The notes beneath the pieces were generated by a model, which saw only the letters and a program-made list of their open reading frames with translations, searched no databases and was not told where the DNA came from. A program made the translations under genes and the position numbers. Positions 10,787-22,532 of a stretch of 64,000 nucleotides of DNA are shown here, piece by piece. Source of the DNA: Notospermus geniculatus (taxonomy: Eukaryota; Nemertea; Pilidiophora; Heteronemertea; Lineidae); contig NMRB01001115.1 in the NCBI GenBank assembly GCA_002633025.1, positions 26,242 through 90,241 of the forward strand. Direction: 5' to 3'. Position 1 is the stretch's first letter; each line of letters starts with the position of its first letter.

Positions 10787-11826
10787 ATTCTCGACGACGG
10801 TAACCTCTCAACTCGTTACCAGCCGTAAGGCGGTTCAAGAACATCTCGTAATTCGTACTTAGTCCAATACGTGCCTTGTACCCTGACATCGTACCGAGGT
10901 CACTTTGTACCTTGTAACCTACATCCTATCTCATTACAAATCTCGCAGACTTGTTTTCACCCTATGGAATGGCGTCGTAATCTTCTGGCAGCGCAGATTT
11001 TGTGGCATGCGAGACTTGGAAAAAATTCTTTACAGCTTCTGATCCTCCTAAAATACGAGTTTTGATGTATTACCCGCGCAGACATGTTGACTTTAATTTC
11101 GAAAAACGGAACCACTTGGTTCACCGTATTTTTATAGTGTGTGCAAGCGAAATTGAAATGGGCCTGCTCAAGATGCAGACCGTGNGGGGGGGGGGGTAAA
11201 TTACGAAATTGCGTTACATGTACATTTGTAGTTTTTTTATCCTTAACGAATTGGTTGCGCAACAACATGCACTGTTTTCAGAGAGATTTTGTCTCATGCC
11301 AACATTGGCGACATTTCTTGTCTGTGACGCAAAGCGTTTATCTCTGCCAAGGTGAGCTGGGATAGGATGAAAATGAAGAAAGTAGCAAAGACCTTTATGC
11401 AAATTTTCACCTTGATTTGATTTCTTCAGGTTTTGATCTTCATTGCTTTGTACCCTCTGACTGCAGGAATCAGAGCTGAGGCTAAGAGGCGATACAGGAT
11501 ACAATGAAAAAATGTAGTTGAGGAGGATACTTCCCACCTGTAGCGATAGATATCAAAAGAAAGAAATTTCAGTCGGCTGATCCGATGCAGGCATCATCTA
11601 ATATGAAAGTTACACAGCCCGGTCAAATGAGCACATTAATCTCGTGTGGCATTAACGGTGGATATAGCAAGTGTTTCTTCTTGGCAATTAAAGGATTTGC
11701 AATTTTTTCCTTCTCCGATGTTCGTGTACGAATCTTGAGAAGGCTGGGGCTTAGATTGCGGATGTGCATTAAGGAATTTGTTAAAAAGTTCCGCAGTAAA
11801 TGTAAAACACTTATAGACCCCTTAAA
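10787..11826. repeat. Tandem duplication of 1,066 bp, copy 1
   Basis: Begins ATTCTCGACGACGG and ends AGACCCCTTAAA; copy 2 repeats it at a period of 1,066. The copies differ by small indels and substitutions, for example a T-to-C change near 11,065 and extra bases in copy 2 near 12,260 and 12,350. A single N sits at 11,185 in a G run. The shared 64-codon open frame at 10,871 and 11,937 has no recognised domain. Confidence 0.93.
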
Positions 11827-11852
11827 GGGACTCTAGAGGCAGCTCGCCATTA

Positions 11853-12933
11853 ATTCTCGACGACGGTAACCTCTCAACTCGTTACCAGCCGTAAGGCGGT
11901 TCAAGAACATCTCGTAATTCGTACTTAGTCCAATACGTGCCTTGTACCCTGACATCGTACCGAGGTCACTTTGTACCTTGTAACCTACATCCTATCTCAT
12001 TACTAATCTCGCAGACTTGTTTTCACCCTATGGAATGGCGTCGTAATCTTCTGGCAGCCGAGATTTTGTGGCATGCGAGACTTGGAAAAAATTCTTTACA
12101 GCTTCTGATCCTTCTAAAATACGAGTCGTGATGTATTACCCCGAGCAGACATGTTGACTTTAATTTCGAAAAACGGAACCACTTGGTTCACCGTATTTTT
12201 ATAGTGTGTGCAAGCGAAATTGAAATGGGCCTGCTCAAGATGCAGGCCGTGTATCGTTATTTAAACACTTTTCAGAAATATTTGGGGGGGGGGGTAACTT
12301 ACGAAATGGCGTTACATTTGTAGTTTTTTTCATCCTTAACGAATTGGTTGCGGCCGCCGAGTGCGCAACAACATTCACTGTTTTCAGAGTTGTGTCGCCA
12401 ACATTGGCAACATTTCTTGTCTGTGACGCAAAGCGATCTCTGCCAAGGTGAGCTGGGATACATGTAGGATGAAAATGAAGAAAGTAGCAAAGACCTTTAT
12501 GCAAATTTTCACCTTGATTTGATTTCTTCAGGTTTTGATCTTCATTGCTTTGTACCCTCTGACTGGAATCAGAGCTGAGGCTATACACAAAAAGAGGCGA
12601 TACAGGATACAATGAAAAAATGTAGTTGAGGAGGATATTTCCCACCTGTAGCGATAGATATCAAAAGAAAGAAATTTCATTCGGCTGATCCGATGCAGGC
12701 ATCATCTAATATGAAAGTTACACAGCCCGGTCAAATGAGCACATTAATCTCGTGTGGCATTAACGGTGGATATAGCAAGTGTTATTTCTTGCCAATTAAA
12801 GGATTGCAATTTTTTCCTTCTCCGATGTTCGTGTACGAATCTTGAGAAGGCTGGGGCTTAGATTGCGGATGTGCATTAAGGAATTTGTTAAAAAGTTCCG
12901 CAGTAAATGTAAAACACTTATAGACCCCTTAAA
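11853..12933. repeat. Tandem duplication of 1,066 bp, copy 2
   Basis: Second copy, separated from copy 1 by 26 bp of unrelated sequence. It carries a run of G at about 12,283-12,293 where copy 1 has a shorter G run next to an N. It also has a GCGGCCGCCGAGTGC insertion near 12,350 not seen in copy 1. Confidence 0.93.
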
Positions 12934-13036
12934 CTGGTAGCATAAGTACAAAAATCTCAGTGGGATCATCCCTGCGAGCCACGTCTGTGAGGCACTTTGT
13001 GTGCTACCTCGTCTTCCCGAGTCATGTCCACGAAAA

Positions 13037-13424
13037 GGGAGGTTTCGCAAATCTGACGAAACACGGAAGTACGAAATACGAAATTCAACTTCATTTCCAG
13101 GACCTATGTATTTCTGGAGATGATTGGTACCACAAATGTCCCTGCTGCCAGTGCGTCGTTCAGCATATCATGTAAGACCGAGAGAGTTATGGTACATCTT
13201 GATTTTTTATATATTTCCACTTCTTATCGCACGAAGTGGAAAGGAAAGATAAATTTCAATTGAAAGTTGTATATACCGTAATTCTATCGGTCTAACGTCA
13301 TACGCGAAAAGACGCTCTTGGAGCAGGCGATTTGTGGTACCAACCATTTCCTGAATACGTCCTGGAAATAAAGTCCAATTTCGTATTTCGTACTTCGTGT
13401 TTCGTCAGATTTGCGAAACCTCCC
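13037..13424. mobile_element. Foldback element, GGGAGGTTTCGC termini, copy 1
   Basis: A 388-bp element with arms starting GGGAGGTTTCGCAAATCTGA and ending with the complement, continuing through GAAACACG-AAGTACGAAATACG. A second inner palindrome (CCACTTC...GAAGTGG) lies near 13,220. A 371-bp relative with the same interior is at 31,282-31,652. No clear target duplication; no coding capacity. Confidence 0.88.
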
Positions 13425-13851
13425 ACCGAATTCGTGTATACACGAATTCGTGTGCTGCCAGCAATTTATGTCATGAAGAAATCCTCGTAGGCCTACAAAT
13501 CTTTTCCCCGTACTATTTTGCTGTTGGACACCAAAAATATTACACTGTATATGGTTATACTTCATCCGATTTCTTGATCGATGGCCACATCGGTGCATGG
13601 GTTCACATGATAGGTCTGTATGAAAATTTTGATCGTGTCCGGCGTTCATTCCGGACGAAGGATAAATGAAGTCTCGGTTGGACTATGACTTCTCCGCCAA
13701 ATCCCGTCTTGATATCTACAGGGTATTGAAGCACGGTGCCCGACTGAATACCGATTGGTCGTATGACTCCAGTGCCGAATGACAACTACATATATGACTC
13801 CATCGGCCGTGCGACAGCAGGCAGGACGAAGAACCGTATCAACCTAGCCTA

Positions 13852-14240
13852 AAGCCTCGTTTATGTCGCCCTTACGTACAGTCAGAACTAGTTGGCAACT
13901 GATAATCGGCGCGTAGTTGGAACTAATTAGTCACAACTACACGGTGACATAAGCTCTCGGGCGTCAGCGAGTAACTGGTTGCCAACTAGTTGCCAACTAA
14001 AAATATCCAGATCCTGAAAGTCGCACATGTTCAACTTACTTAGCGATTGAGAGGAACTCGAGGCAACTGGCAGTTATACCTCGAACAGCACGCTCATGAT
14101 GCATCCGGCAGTTGTTCGGAGACGCAAGCGCGCTCAGGTCGACAAAATCGGCAACTGATCAGTCACTCCGAGTTGCTTCCATCGCCGGAAAGCTAGTTGC
14201 CGCGAGTTGCTTCAGAACACAATGTCGACCTGTTAGGTAT
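13852..14240. mobile_element. Relic of TAAAGCCTCG-type foldback, copy 2
   Basis: Begins TAAAGCCTCGTTTATGTCGCC and contains repeated GTTGCCAACTAGTTGCCAACT words and an inverted block shared with 9450-9500. The right end is not clear. Confidence 0.55.
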
Positions 14241-15091
14241 TTCACGATGCAATACACCAAATGTACCTAGATGCACTCAGCACTAGCCTGAAAATGATGT
14301 TTATGATGAATTCTATTGCAATGGACAACACAGGAGTCCATGCATGACCGGAGAGGCAATTCATCCAACGCCATCAGGCAATCAGATGAATCTCCCATGC
14401 TTTTAAAGTTAATGCAAACGGAAGTGATGAGGTGGTAACTGCCCCGCCCATTTAACCTCGGAGGGTACATTTTCATCGATATCCTGCTGTTTTGTCAATA
14501 TCGCGTCCATTTTAGAGAGCTCCTGCAGGGTTCTGCCCAGAACTGAACGAGTGCTGGTCGAAACGGGGGGTCTGGGACCCTCCCCCAGAAAAACTTGAAA
14601 TCTAGGGTTGCTGAAATGCGATTTCCGGGCACCTGAGAGTTGAAATAATGAGCTCATTTGGTGTCAAAATGACCCCAATCCTATTGCAAATTAGGCTGCC
14701 CGCCGTTGTCGTTGGTCAAAACTGTATCAGGAAGCCCCGCCGGGAAGCACATTTGGTGAATGAGAACAGAGAGGTAATTCGGAAGTGTGCGTGGCGGTCA
14801 TCTCTCGTGGCACACTTCGTTAGTTCTGATGGTCGGAAAATAATCTTTTTAGGCCGAGTGCCGGTCGGCATTTCTACGTCCTGGACGGGGCCGTCCGGCG
14901 CCGACCAGCGGCGGCAGAACCCTGCTCCTGGTATGTGTCCACCCCCGATTTGGCCTCGGGTGTGAGCGAGGGGATATCAAAATACTTTTCACTCGTTCTC
15001 GACCATTGAAATATATAGTGGTTGTGAATTGGCACAGAATTCGAGAATGCGTGACGGTCATCTGTAAGGCTGGGATTAGCTTTCATGGAGG
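14241..15091. other. Gene-free stretch
   Basis: No gene recognised. Around 14,555-14,600 the words GGGGGTCTGGGA and AAAAACTTGAAA resemble the interior of the CAGGGCCGGATCC element at 33,812, so part may be an old hAT-like fragment. Confidence 0.4.
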
Positions 15092-15093
15092 TA

Positions 15094-16139
15094 CACTCAT
15101 CCCAAAAAATAAATGGACATCAGTTTTTTCTGAATTTCTCAAAAACTAATGAAGGTTGAAATGTCTACCTGATATGTATGATAGCATATCTTCTCAGCTA
15201 TTTAAAAATGTCATAAGTGAAAAAATTTACCAAATCCTGATTTTGATAGAAGCAATTTTGTAAAGTTGTGTTTTTCCCTACTTTCTTATTTTAAGTATTT
15301 CGCTGAAAAAATTGATATGACCTTGTTGCTCTTCCAAAGGGCATTCCAAATATGATTTCTTTTTCTAAAAATTCTAACAAATAATGTGTTTTTTGGCCAC
15401 TTTTATTGAGATAATTTGGCCCATGCTTAGGACACCTCTGACGTAGCCCCTTTAGCCTATTGTGAGCTGTGGTTTGCCAATAAATAGGGTTGTGAATAAT
15501 GACAGTTATAACCAGCACCATACCCAGAACTGAGGTTGACCAACGTAATAGATTCCTCTATACTGGACAATAGATATTGGTTTATTGTAAAAATCGACCC
15601 ACTGAACTTCATTTCAGTCAGGGTTCATTATTCGGAAAGCAGAGCAACCTACCCGCAACAATACTACTGAATTCATGTGGGCCTATGAATAATGAGGTTC
15701 TGTTTACCAACACATTAAACGGACCTGCCCACAAATTCAATAGCCATTGCATCATCGGGAACACAGGCCTTCACGTGCCTCAGGGACTTTGTCAAAGGTG
15801 TCTCAAGCATGGGCCAAATTATCTCAATAAAAGTGGCCAAAAAACACATTATTTGTTAGAATTTTTAGAAAAAGAAATCATATTTGGAATGCCCTTTGGA
15901 AGAGCAACAAGGTCATATCAATTTTTTCAGCGAAATACTTAAAATAAGAAAGCAGGGGAAAACACAACTTTACAAAATTGCTTCCATCAAAATCAAGATG
16001 TGGTAGATTTTGTCACTTGCGGCATTTTTGAATAGCTGAGAAGATATGCTATCATCCACATCAGGTAGACATTTCAACTTCGATTAGTTTTTGAGAAATT
16101 TGGAAAAAACTGATGTCCATTTATTTTTTGGGATGAGTG
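15094..16139. mobile_element. Mariner-like foldback with arms of about 357 bp and TA target duplication
   Basis: The left arm (15,094-15,450) and right arm (15,781-16,139) are inverted copies along their whole length, starting CACTCATCCCAAAAAATAAA at the left and ending with its complement. Each end is flanked by TA (15,092-15,093 and 16,140-16,141), the signature of Tc1/mariner insertion. The spacer of about 330 bp has no transposase frame. The arms are long enough that part of the 121-codon open frame at 15,577-15,942 is simply arm sequence. Confidence 0.88.
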
Positions 16140-16213
16140 TACATGTACATACGCAGTGTAGATTAACAAAGGATTCGCGACCGTGAAGCCAATGTTAACC
16201 GGGGTGTCCGTTA

Positions 16214-16345
16214 TGCCTAGGTCACATATCCACTCCGGGGCCCGTACGGCGAGTAAAAACAGACATTTTGGCCAATTTCAGCCAATTTCGTACGGTGCCC
16301 GGCCGGTTCCCTCACGGTTGCCACGGGCACCGGACATTTTTCACC
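16214..16345. mobile_element. Partial copy of the AAGCCTAGGTCAC foldback
   Basis: TGCCTAGGTCACATATCCAC followed by CCGGGGCCCGTACGGCGAGT matches the right arm of 10,121-10,347 in inverted orientation. The other end is missing or diverged. Confidence 0.7.
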
Positions 16346-16434
16346 AGCCGAACGGGCGCCGCATTGATTAGCTGGCTGCTCCCAATTCTCCCGGCGTTTT
16401 CATCTGACCGGTAGGCCGTAGAAAGCCCGTAGAN

Positions 16435-17894
16435 GGCATTCCGCAAATCAGATTCTCCGGTAGGTCTTTCGGTCTGTGTTACCGCGCCTCTGATTGGTTG
16501 AACGCTTTCCCGACGCGTTGCTTACGCGCCAGTCTGTCACCGCCTTTACGCTGACACCAGTGACACAAGCGACTGTCCAAAGTTTTCTATGGTTGAGTTG
16601 CCCATAGAGAGACAATTTTCTCGAGAAAACTGTCACGTGGAGCTGCACCTTTAGGCCCTGAAAAATAATCTATCACCGGATCAAGTTCCAGTTGATTGCA
16701 GACGATTGACCTATTTACAGACAATTGCTGAAATCGGCAACCCACATGTCGCACGATGATGTTGACAGATTCCCACGAATCATGGGGTCGTTGACGCTGT
16801 TTTGAAATTGAAATGCACATGCAAAAGCCGTTGTATCTAACTTTATGGTATGCTTTAATGTACGGTCATCTGTCATCTGTCGATGCAATGCCAGAGGCAC
16901 AATAGAATACCAACTCGACCTGTGGATGAAATCGATTAAAATGAAATCAACAGGAGGTGATGACGAATGATATAAGGCCTTACCCAGCTGTTGGCGATAA
17001 CGTGCCAAATAACAAAAAAATGTCGTGATATTTATAAACGAATCAATTCAGCACGAAACTAATGGGACACGCAGATGTCCATGGGCATTTACTTAATGCT
17101 TTGTGGATTTCCGAAGCACTTTTAATACTTCTGTTATATTCCATGCACACCGTAGTTTTATCATCTAAGAAGTGAGTTCACTAAGGTGATGCAGGAACAC
17201 CTACTGCCGAGGTCAGGCCTTGATCGAAGACCATTTCTAACTGACAGACTGACTATCGATGACGTTGACTCAATATAATTAGAAAAAAATACTCCATGAT
17301 CATTCCTCCCCTCGATCAATCAAATTGCCCTGCTGTCATTCACTTTTCTATATTATTGAATCTAAAGGAACCATAACGTTCCGTTCCATGAAAGATATTG
17401 GGGAGGTTTCGAAATCAAACGATAAACCAAAACTTTACGACAACGTTATTTTTCATACTACACATTAACCAGATTTTGCATTGCATTTTCGGTACAAAAA
17501 TAAAGTTGTCGTTAACGTTTACGTTTATCGTTTGATTTCGAAACCTCCCTAACGACATCACATCAACGTGAACTCATCCGGTATCGAAAAACATTGTTTT
17601 CATAAGCAAAAAAATTAAAAATCACACGGCGACTTTTAATTGCCATAACGTTTGCTTTCGAAAGCATTATTTATTTCGTGTAATTTAGCAAACAAAATCA
17701 ACAAATATATACAATTTACAAAGTTGTACATTGTATATGTATCATTCGGAAATTGACACTGCAGTGGCATTGACAATAGAAACCCTTATTGAGAAGTCTA
17801 GGGCGCTTGAATGTGCTGTCACTCCAGTCGCCTCACAGATTCTTTGCACTCTAAACGACAGATCTTAACGGTGTTCAGAGAGAACAGCCAAATG
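16435..17894. repeat. Tandem duplication, period 1,465 bp, copy 1
   Basis: Starts GGCATTCCGCAAATCAG directly after a lone N at 16,434 and ends with one 32-bp TCTTAACGGTGTTCAGAGAG unit (17,863-17,894). It contains a 152-bp MITE (17,398-17,549) that copy 2 lacks. The start also holds CGTTGCTTACGCGCCAGTCTG-type sequence related to palindrome B of the 1.9-kb element. No gene recognised. Confidence 0.93.
17398..17549. mobile_element. Mariner-type MITE with a matching empty site
   Basis: Arms (17,401-17,427 and 17,523-17,549) are a perfect 27-bp inverted repeat beginning GGGAGGTTTCGAAATC; three extra bases (TTG) precede the left arm. The element is bracketed by TA (17,396-17,397 and 17,550-17,551). 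The duplicate copy has one TA at the same place (18,860-18,861) and uninterrupted flanks, so the boundaries are confirmed by comparison within the window. Confidence 0.95.
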
Positions 17895-17899
17895 GCCTA

Positions 17900-19217
17900 G
17901 GCATTCCGCAAATCAGATTCTCCGGTAGGTCTTTCGGTCTGTGTTACCGCGCCTCTGATTGGTTGAACGCTTTCCCGACGCGTTGCTTACGGGTCAGTCT
18001 GTCACCGCCTTTACGCTGACACCAGTGACACAAGCTACTGTCCAAAGTTTTCTATGGTCGAGTTGCCCATAGAGAGACAACTTTCTCGAGAAAACTCTCA
18101 CGTGGAGCTGCACCTTTAGGCCCTGAAAAATAATCTATCATCGGATCAAGTTCCAGTTGATTGCAGACGATTGACCTATTTACAGACAATTGCTGAAATC
18201 GGCAACCCACATGTCGCACGATGATGTTGATAGATTCCCACGAATCATGGGGTCGTTGACGCTGTTTTGAAATTGAAATGCACATGCAAAAGCCGTTATA
18301 TCTAACTTTATGGTATGCTTTAATGCATGGTCATCTGTCATCTATCGATGCAATGCCAGAGGCACAATAGAATACCAACTCGACCTGTGGATGAAATCGA
18401 TTAAAATGAAATCAACAGGAGGTGATGACGAATGATATAAGGCCTTACCCAGCTGTTGGCGATAACGTGCCAAATAACAAAAAAATGTCGTGATATTTAT
18501 AAACGAATCAATTCAGCACGAAATTAATGCGACACGCAGATGTCCATAGGCATTTACTTAATGCTTTGTGGATTTCCGAAGCACTTTTACTTCTGTTATA
18601 TTCCATGCACACTATAGTTTTATCATCTAAGAAGTGAGTTCACTAAGGTGAAGCACGAACACCAACTGCCGAGGTCAGGTCTTGATCGAAGACCATTTCT
18701 AACTGACAGACTGACTATCGATGACGTCGACTCAATATAATTTTAGAAAAAAATACTCCATGATCATTCCTCCCCTCGATCAATCAAATTGCCCTGCTGT
18801 CATTCACTTTTCTATATTATTGAATCTAAAGGAACCATAACGTTCCGTTCCATGAAAGATAACGACATCACATCAACGTGAACTCATCCGGTATCGAAAA
18901 ACATTGTTTTCATAAGCAAGAAAATTAAAAATCACACGACGACTTTTAATTGCCATAACGTTTGCTTTCGAAAGCATTATTTATTTCGTGTAATTTAGCA
19001 ATCAAAATCAACAAATATATACAATTTACAAAGTTGTACATTGTATATGTATCATTCGGAAATTGACACTGCAGTGGCATTGACAATAGAAACCCTTATT
19101 GAGAACGTATCATCAGATGTCTAGGGCGCTTGAATGTGCTGTCACTCCAGTCGCCTCACAGATTCTTTGCACTCTAAACGACAGATCTTAACGGTGTTCA
19201 GAGAGAACAGCCAAATG
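17900..19217. repeat. Tandem duplication, period 1,465 bp, copy 2
   Basis: Second copy, without the 152-bp MITE but with small insertions such as CGTATCATCAG near 19,106. Its terminal 32-bp unit is expanded into the adjoining minisatellite. Confidence 0.93.
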
Positions 19218-19472
19218 TCTTAACGGTGTTCAGAGAGAACAGCCAAATGTCTTAACGGTGTTCAGAGAGAACAGCCAAGTGTCTTAACGGTGTTCAGAGA
19301 GAACAGCCAAATGTCTTAACGGTGTTCAGAGAGAACAGCCAAATGTCTTAACGGTGTTCAGAGAGAACAGCCAAATGTCTTAACGGTGTTCAGAGGAACA
19401 GTCAAATGTCTTAACGGTGTTCAGAGAGAACAGCCAAATGTCTTAACGGTGTTCAGAGAGAACAGCCAAATG
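19186..19472. repeat. 32-bp minisatellite, 9 units
   Basis: Unit TCTTAACGGTGTTCAGAGAG followed by AACAGCCAAATG, repeated nine times with only single-base changes (one unit is 31 bp). The first unit is the natural end of the 1,465-bp duplication, which in copy 1 is present once. This is a local copy-number expansion. Confidence 0.97.
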
Positions 19473-19589
19473 AACTGCCTTTGCATTGGCTTTTTGCAAA
19501 CATTTACCCTGTGAAAGCATTATGAAATCTTCACATGATGTTTCTACTCCAATAAAACATGACTATTTTCTCGTCTCCTTTTCAAAGCC

Positions 19590-19757
19590 TACCAAAGGAG
19601 AAGGTCTCGGAATGGAAGTCAATACAAAGCCAATGCATTGACAACGGTTGTGGTCAGGGCATGGAGGTATTTAATACCTCATGGTCAGGGTTATCAGCGA
19701 CATAATCCTTCACAAAGGCTTTAAAATCCACTAGAACCACAGCACCCGGTCTTTGAT
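19590..19757 (-). repeat. R-family dispersed repeat, member 1
   Basis: On the minus strand it reads GTGAAGGATTATGTCGCTGA, then the palindromic micro-insertion, then GTTGTCAATGCATTGGC. Relatives are at 21,130, 28,545, 33,105 and 50,340. The family is non-coding and of unknown origin. Confidence 0.7.
19660..19683. mobile_element. Micro-palindrome insertion, copy 1
   Basis: CATGGAGGTATTTAATACCT followed by CATG, flanked by perfect direct repeats GTCAGGG (7 bp), or GGTCAGGG (8 bp) if the final G of the palindrome is counted as target. R-family members at 28,545 and 50,340 have no palindrome here. One C of the right arm (CCTCCATG) is missing. Confidence 0.75.
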
Positions 19758-20338
19758 TATAGGGGGACTTTCTCCACGTTCACACCGCCTTTAATCTTTG
19801 GAATGCATTGTCCTGTAGATTTTAGAATTTAGGCCTACTTTGTGGCTGGACATCCTAGTTTTTTATTCACGGTTTTCTCAAAAATTTAAGTCAGAACTTC
19901 ATGATTTGAAAATTATCATCTGAGTGCACATACTGTAAAACAGTCAGCCTTGTGTCGTTACACACTGGGGGTGTCAGTGTCAGCTAATTGTTACAACCAT
20001 CAATGATTGCACAGTAATGATACAACAATATTTATCCTTCTCGTTGTACATTTATGTATTGGACTCATGTACATTCAATTACATCGAACCCATGGTGCTG
20101 AGAAATGACGCCAGTGGGTGGGTATATACATCGATCATCGTATACGCAAGGACTCGATAATTGTTACAGAGCCCATGAAAACTATATGGTAGGTCATTGG
20201 GATGCAGCGCTGGAGAAGGCCATCGGAACGTTGATATTTTCTCAACTGCATCTGCGGCCCTATCGGTTCTCGCAACATTTGGTGCGGGACAGATGCAAAC
20301 GTGTTCTTCACGTCTCGCGCGATTTCTCGAGACAGTCA

Positions 20339-20453
20339 GGGGCCATATTCATAAAACCTTGCCGGCGTAGTTGGTTGCTAGTTGTGTACATTGGCCTGTA
20401 CAAACTGAGCACTTTAGCAAGTAACTAGGCCTAGCAAGGTTTTATGAATATGG
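20339..20453. mobile_element. Foldback MITE, GGGGCCATATTCATAAAACC termini
   Basis: The left arm GGGGCCATATTCATAAAACC is inverted at the right as GGTTTTATGAATATGG. An extra partial right arm (about 20,455-20,495) follows. The duplicate copy carries an internally deleted version at 21,893-21,945. Confidence 0.85.
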
Positions 20454-21076
20454 ATATTCGTAGCCTAGCAAGGTTTTATGAATATGAATATTCCCCAGAA
20501 CTTTTTCAAAACCTCTCAAACTAATGCTCAGTGCCCTTCTTAGAGCTCTGTGAAATTTCATTAAAATTTCCTTGGGTGGATATTGCGGTGCGGTTCGACT
20601 TCAACTGTACACAAACTGTGCAAGCAATGCATTACCGATTTTAATATTGCATAGTCCCCCCCCCCACAGCTTGGCAATACTTTCGTCGAGTAGGTCTAAA
20701 TTAGTTTGTTGGATTCTGATACTTGCTCTTTTCCAGCTGGCGACAAAAACGCTTGCGTCACATGAGGTGGAGTGGTGGGGGCGTAGACTAACTGTAATAC
20801 AGTAGTGTGTGGTCCACTTAATATAAAGGGGGAGAAACATTATGTATGACACAGCCTCTACGTCTCCCGTCCGGATCAGGTCACTTTAAGTCGAAACTGG
20901 AAACGCTGGCCCCTGTATCGTATTCCCTAGAATAATACAGGCCGGAGCGGTAATGCCTTCCGCATCCGTGGGTCGGTTACCAATAATCTTCCTTATGATC
21001 ATACATTGACCTTCTTCTTCATCACAACAAATGGACGGACATTCATTTGTCTGTTTGTACATCGCTTGATTNTTCC

Positions 21077-22532
21077 ACTCCAATAAAACATGACTATTTT
21101 CTCGTCTCCTTTTCAACTCTTGCGCACACTAGGCCTACCAACGGAGAAGGTCAAGGAATGGAAGTCCTCAACACAAAGCCAATGCATTGACAACGGTTGT
21201 GGTCAGGGCATGGAGGTATTTAATACCTCATGGTCAGGGTTATTAGCAACATAATCCTTCACAAAGGCTTAATCCACTAGGACCATAGCACCCGGACTTT
21301 GATTTTAGGGGGCTTCCTCCGCGTTCATACACCGGCTTTAATTTTTGGAATGCATTGTCCTAGATTTTGGTATTTACTTTCATCATCATCATCATCATCA
21401 TAGTTTTTCACGTTTTTCTCAAAAATTTAAGTCAGAACTTCATGACGTGAGAATCATCATCTGAGTGCACATGCTGTAACAAACAGTCAGCCTTGTGTCG
21501 TTACACACTGGGGGTGTCAGTGTCAGCTAATTGTTACAACCATCAATGATTGCACAGTAATGATACAACAATTTATCCTTCTCGTTGTACATTTATGTAT
21601 TGCACTCATGTACATTCAATTACATCGAACCCATGGTGCTGAGAAATGACGCCAGTGGGTGGGTATATACATCGATCATCGTCTACGCAAGGACTCGATA
21701 ATTGTTACAGAGCCCATGAAAACTATATGGTAGGTCATTGGGATGCAGCGCTGGAGAAGGCCATCGGAACGTTGATATTTTCTCAACTGCATCTGCGGCC
21801 CTATCGGTTCTCGTCCAATCAGACGCAACATTTGGTGCGGGACAGATGCAAACGTGTTCTTCACGTCTCGCGCGATTTCTCGAAACAGTCAGGGGCCATA
21901 TTCATAAAACCTTATTCCTAGCCTAGCAAGGTTTTATGAATATGAATATTCCCCAGAACTTTTTCAAAACCTCTCCAACTAATGCTCAGTGCCCTTCTTA
22001 GAGCTCTGTGAAATTTCATTAAAATTTCCTTGGGTGGATATTGCGGTGCGGTTCGACTTCAACTGTACACAAACTGTGCAAGCAATGCATTACCGATTTT
22101 AATATTGCATAGTCCCCCCCCCCCACAGCTTGGCAATACTTTCGTCGAGTAGGTCTAAATTAGTTTGTTGGATTCTGATACTTGCTCTTTTCCAGCTGGC
22201 GACAAAAACGCTTGCGTCACATGAGGTGGAGTGGTGGGGGCGTAGACTAACTGTAATACAGTAGTGTGTGGTCCACTTAATATAAAGGTGGAGAAACATT
22301 ATGTATGACACAGCCTCTCTACGTCTCCCGTCCGGATCAGGTCACTTTAAGTCGAAACTGGAAACGCTGGCCCCTGTATCGTATTCCCTAGAATAATACA
22401 GGCCGGAGCGGTAATGCCTTCCGCATCCGTGGGTCGGTTACCAATAATCTTCCTTATGATCATACATTGACCTTCTTCTTCATCACAACAAATGGATGGA
22501 CATTCATTTGTCTGTTTGTACATCGCTTGATT
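21077..22532. repeat. Tandem duplication, period 1,531 bp, copy 2
   Basis: Second copy with an (ATC)n microsatellite at 21,381-21,402, a 12-bp insertion (TCCAATCAGACG) near 21,813, and a collapsed foldback at 21,893-21,945. It includes a copy of the R-family repeat (21,130-21,300) and the micro-palindrome at 21,209-21,232. The pattern of small indels resembles allelic variation. Confidence 0.94.
21209..21232. mobile_element. Micro-palindrome insertion, copy 2 (within the duplication)
   Basis: Same sequence and same GTCAGGG direct repeats as at 19,660; not independent because the whole segment is duplicated. Confidence 0.75.

Larger units (their letters stand above)
19546..21071. repeat. Tandem duplication, period 1,531 bp, copy 1
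   Basis: Starts ACTCCAATAAAACATGAC and ends CATCGCTTGATT. A single N at 21,072 falls exactly between the end of this copy and the next. It contains a full GGGGCCATATTCAT foldback (20,339-20,453), an R-family repeat with the tiny palindrome at 19,660-19,683, and a C run near 20,657. The 107-codon open frame at 20,105 runs into the foldback and has no recognised domain. Confidence 0.94.

Noticed and set aside
15577-15942. A 121-codon frame and its minus-strand partner at 15,291-15,521 that share a peptide
   Set aside because: The shared peptide is just the two inverted arms of the mariner-like foldback read in opposite directions.
20105-21926. Matching open frames in the two 1,531-bp copies
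   Set aside because: Similarity comes from the DNA duplication; the frames are interrupted by an indel and run into a foldback element, with no known domain.
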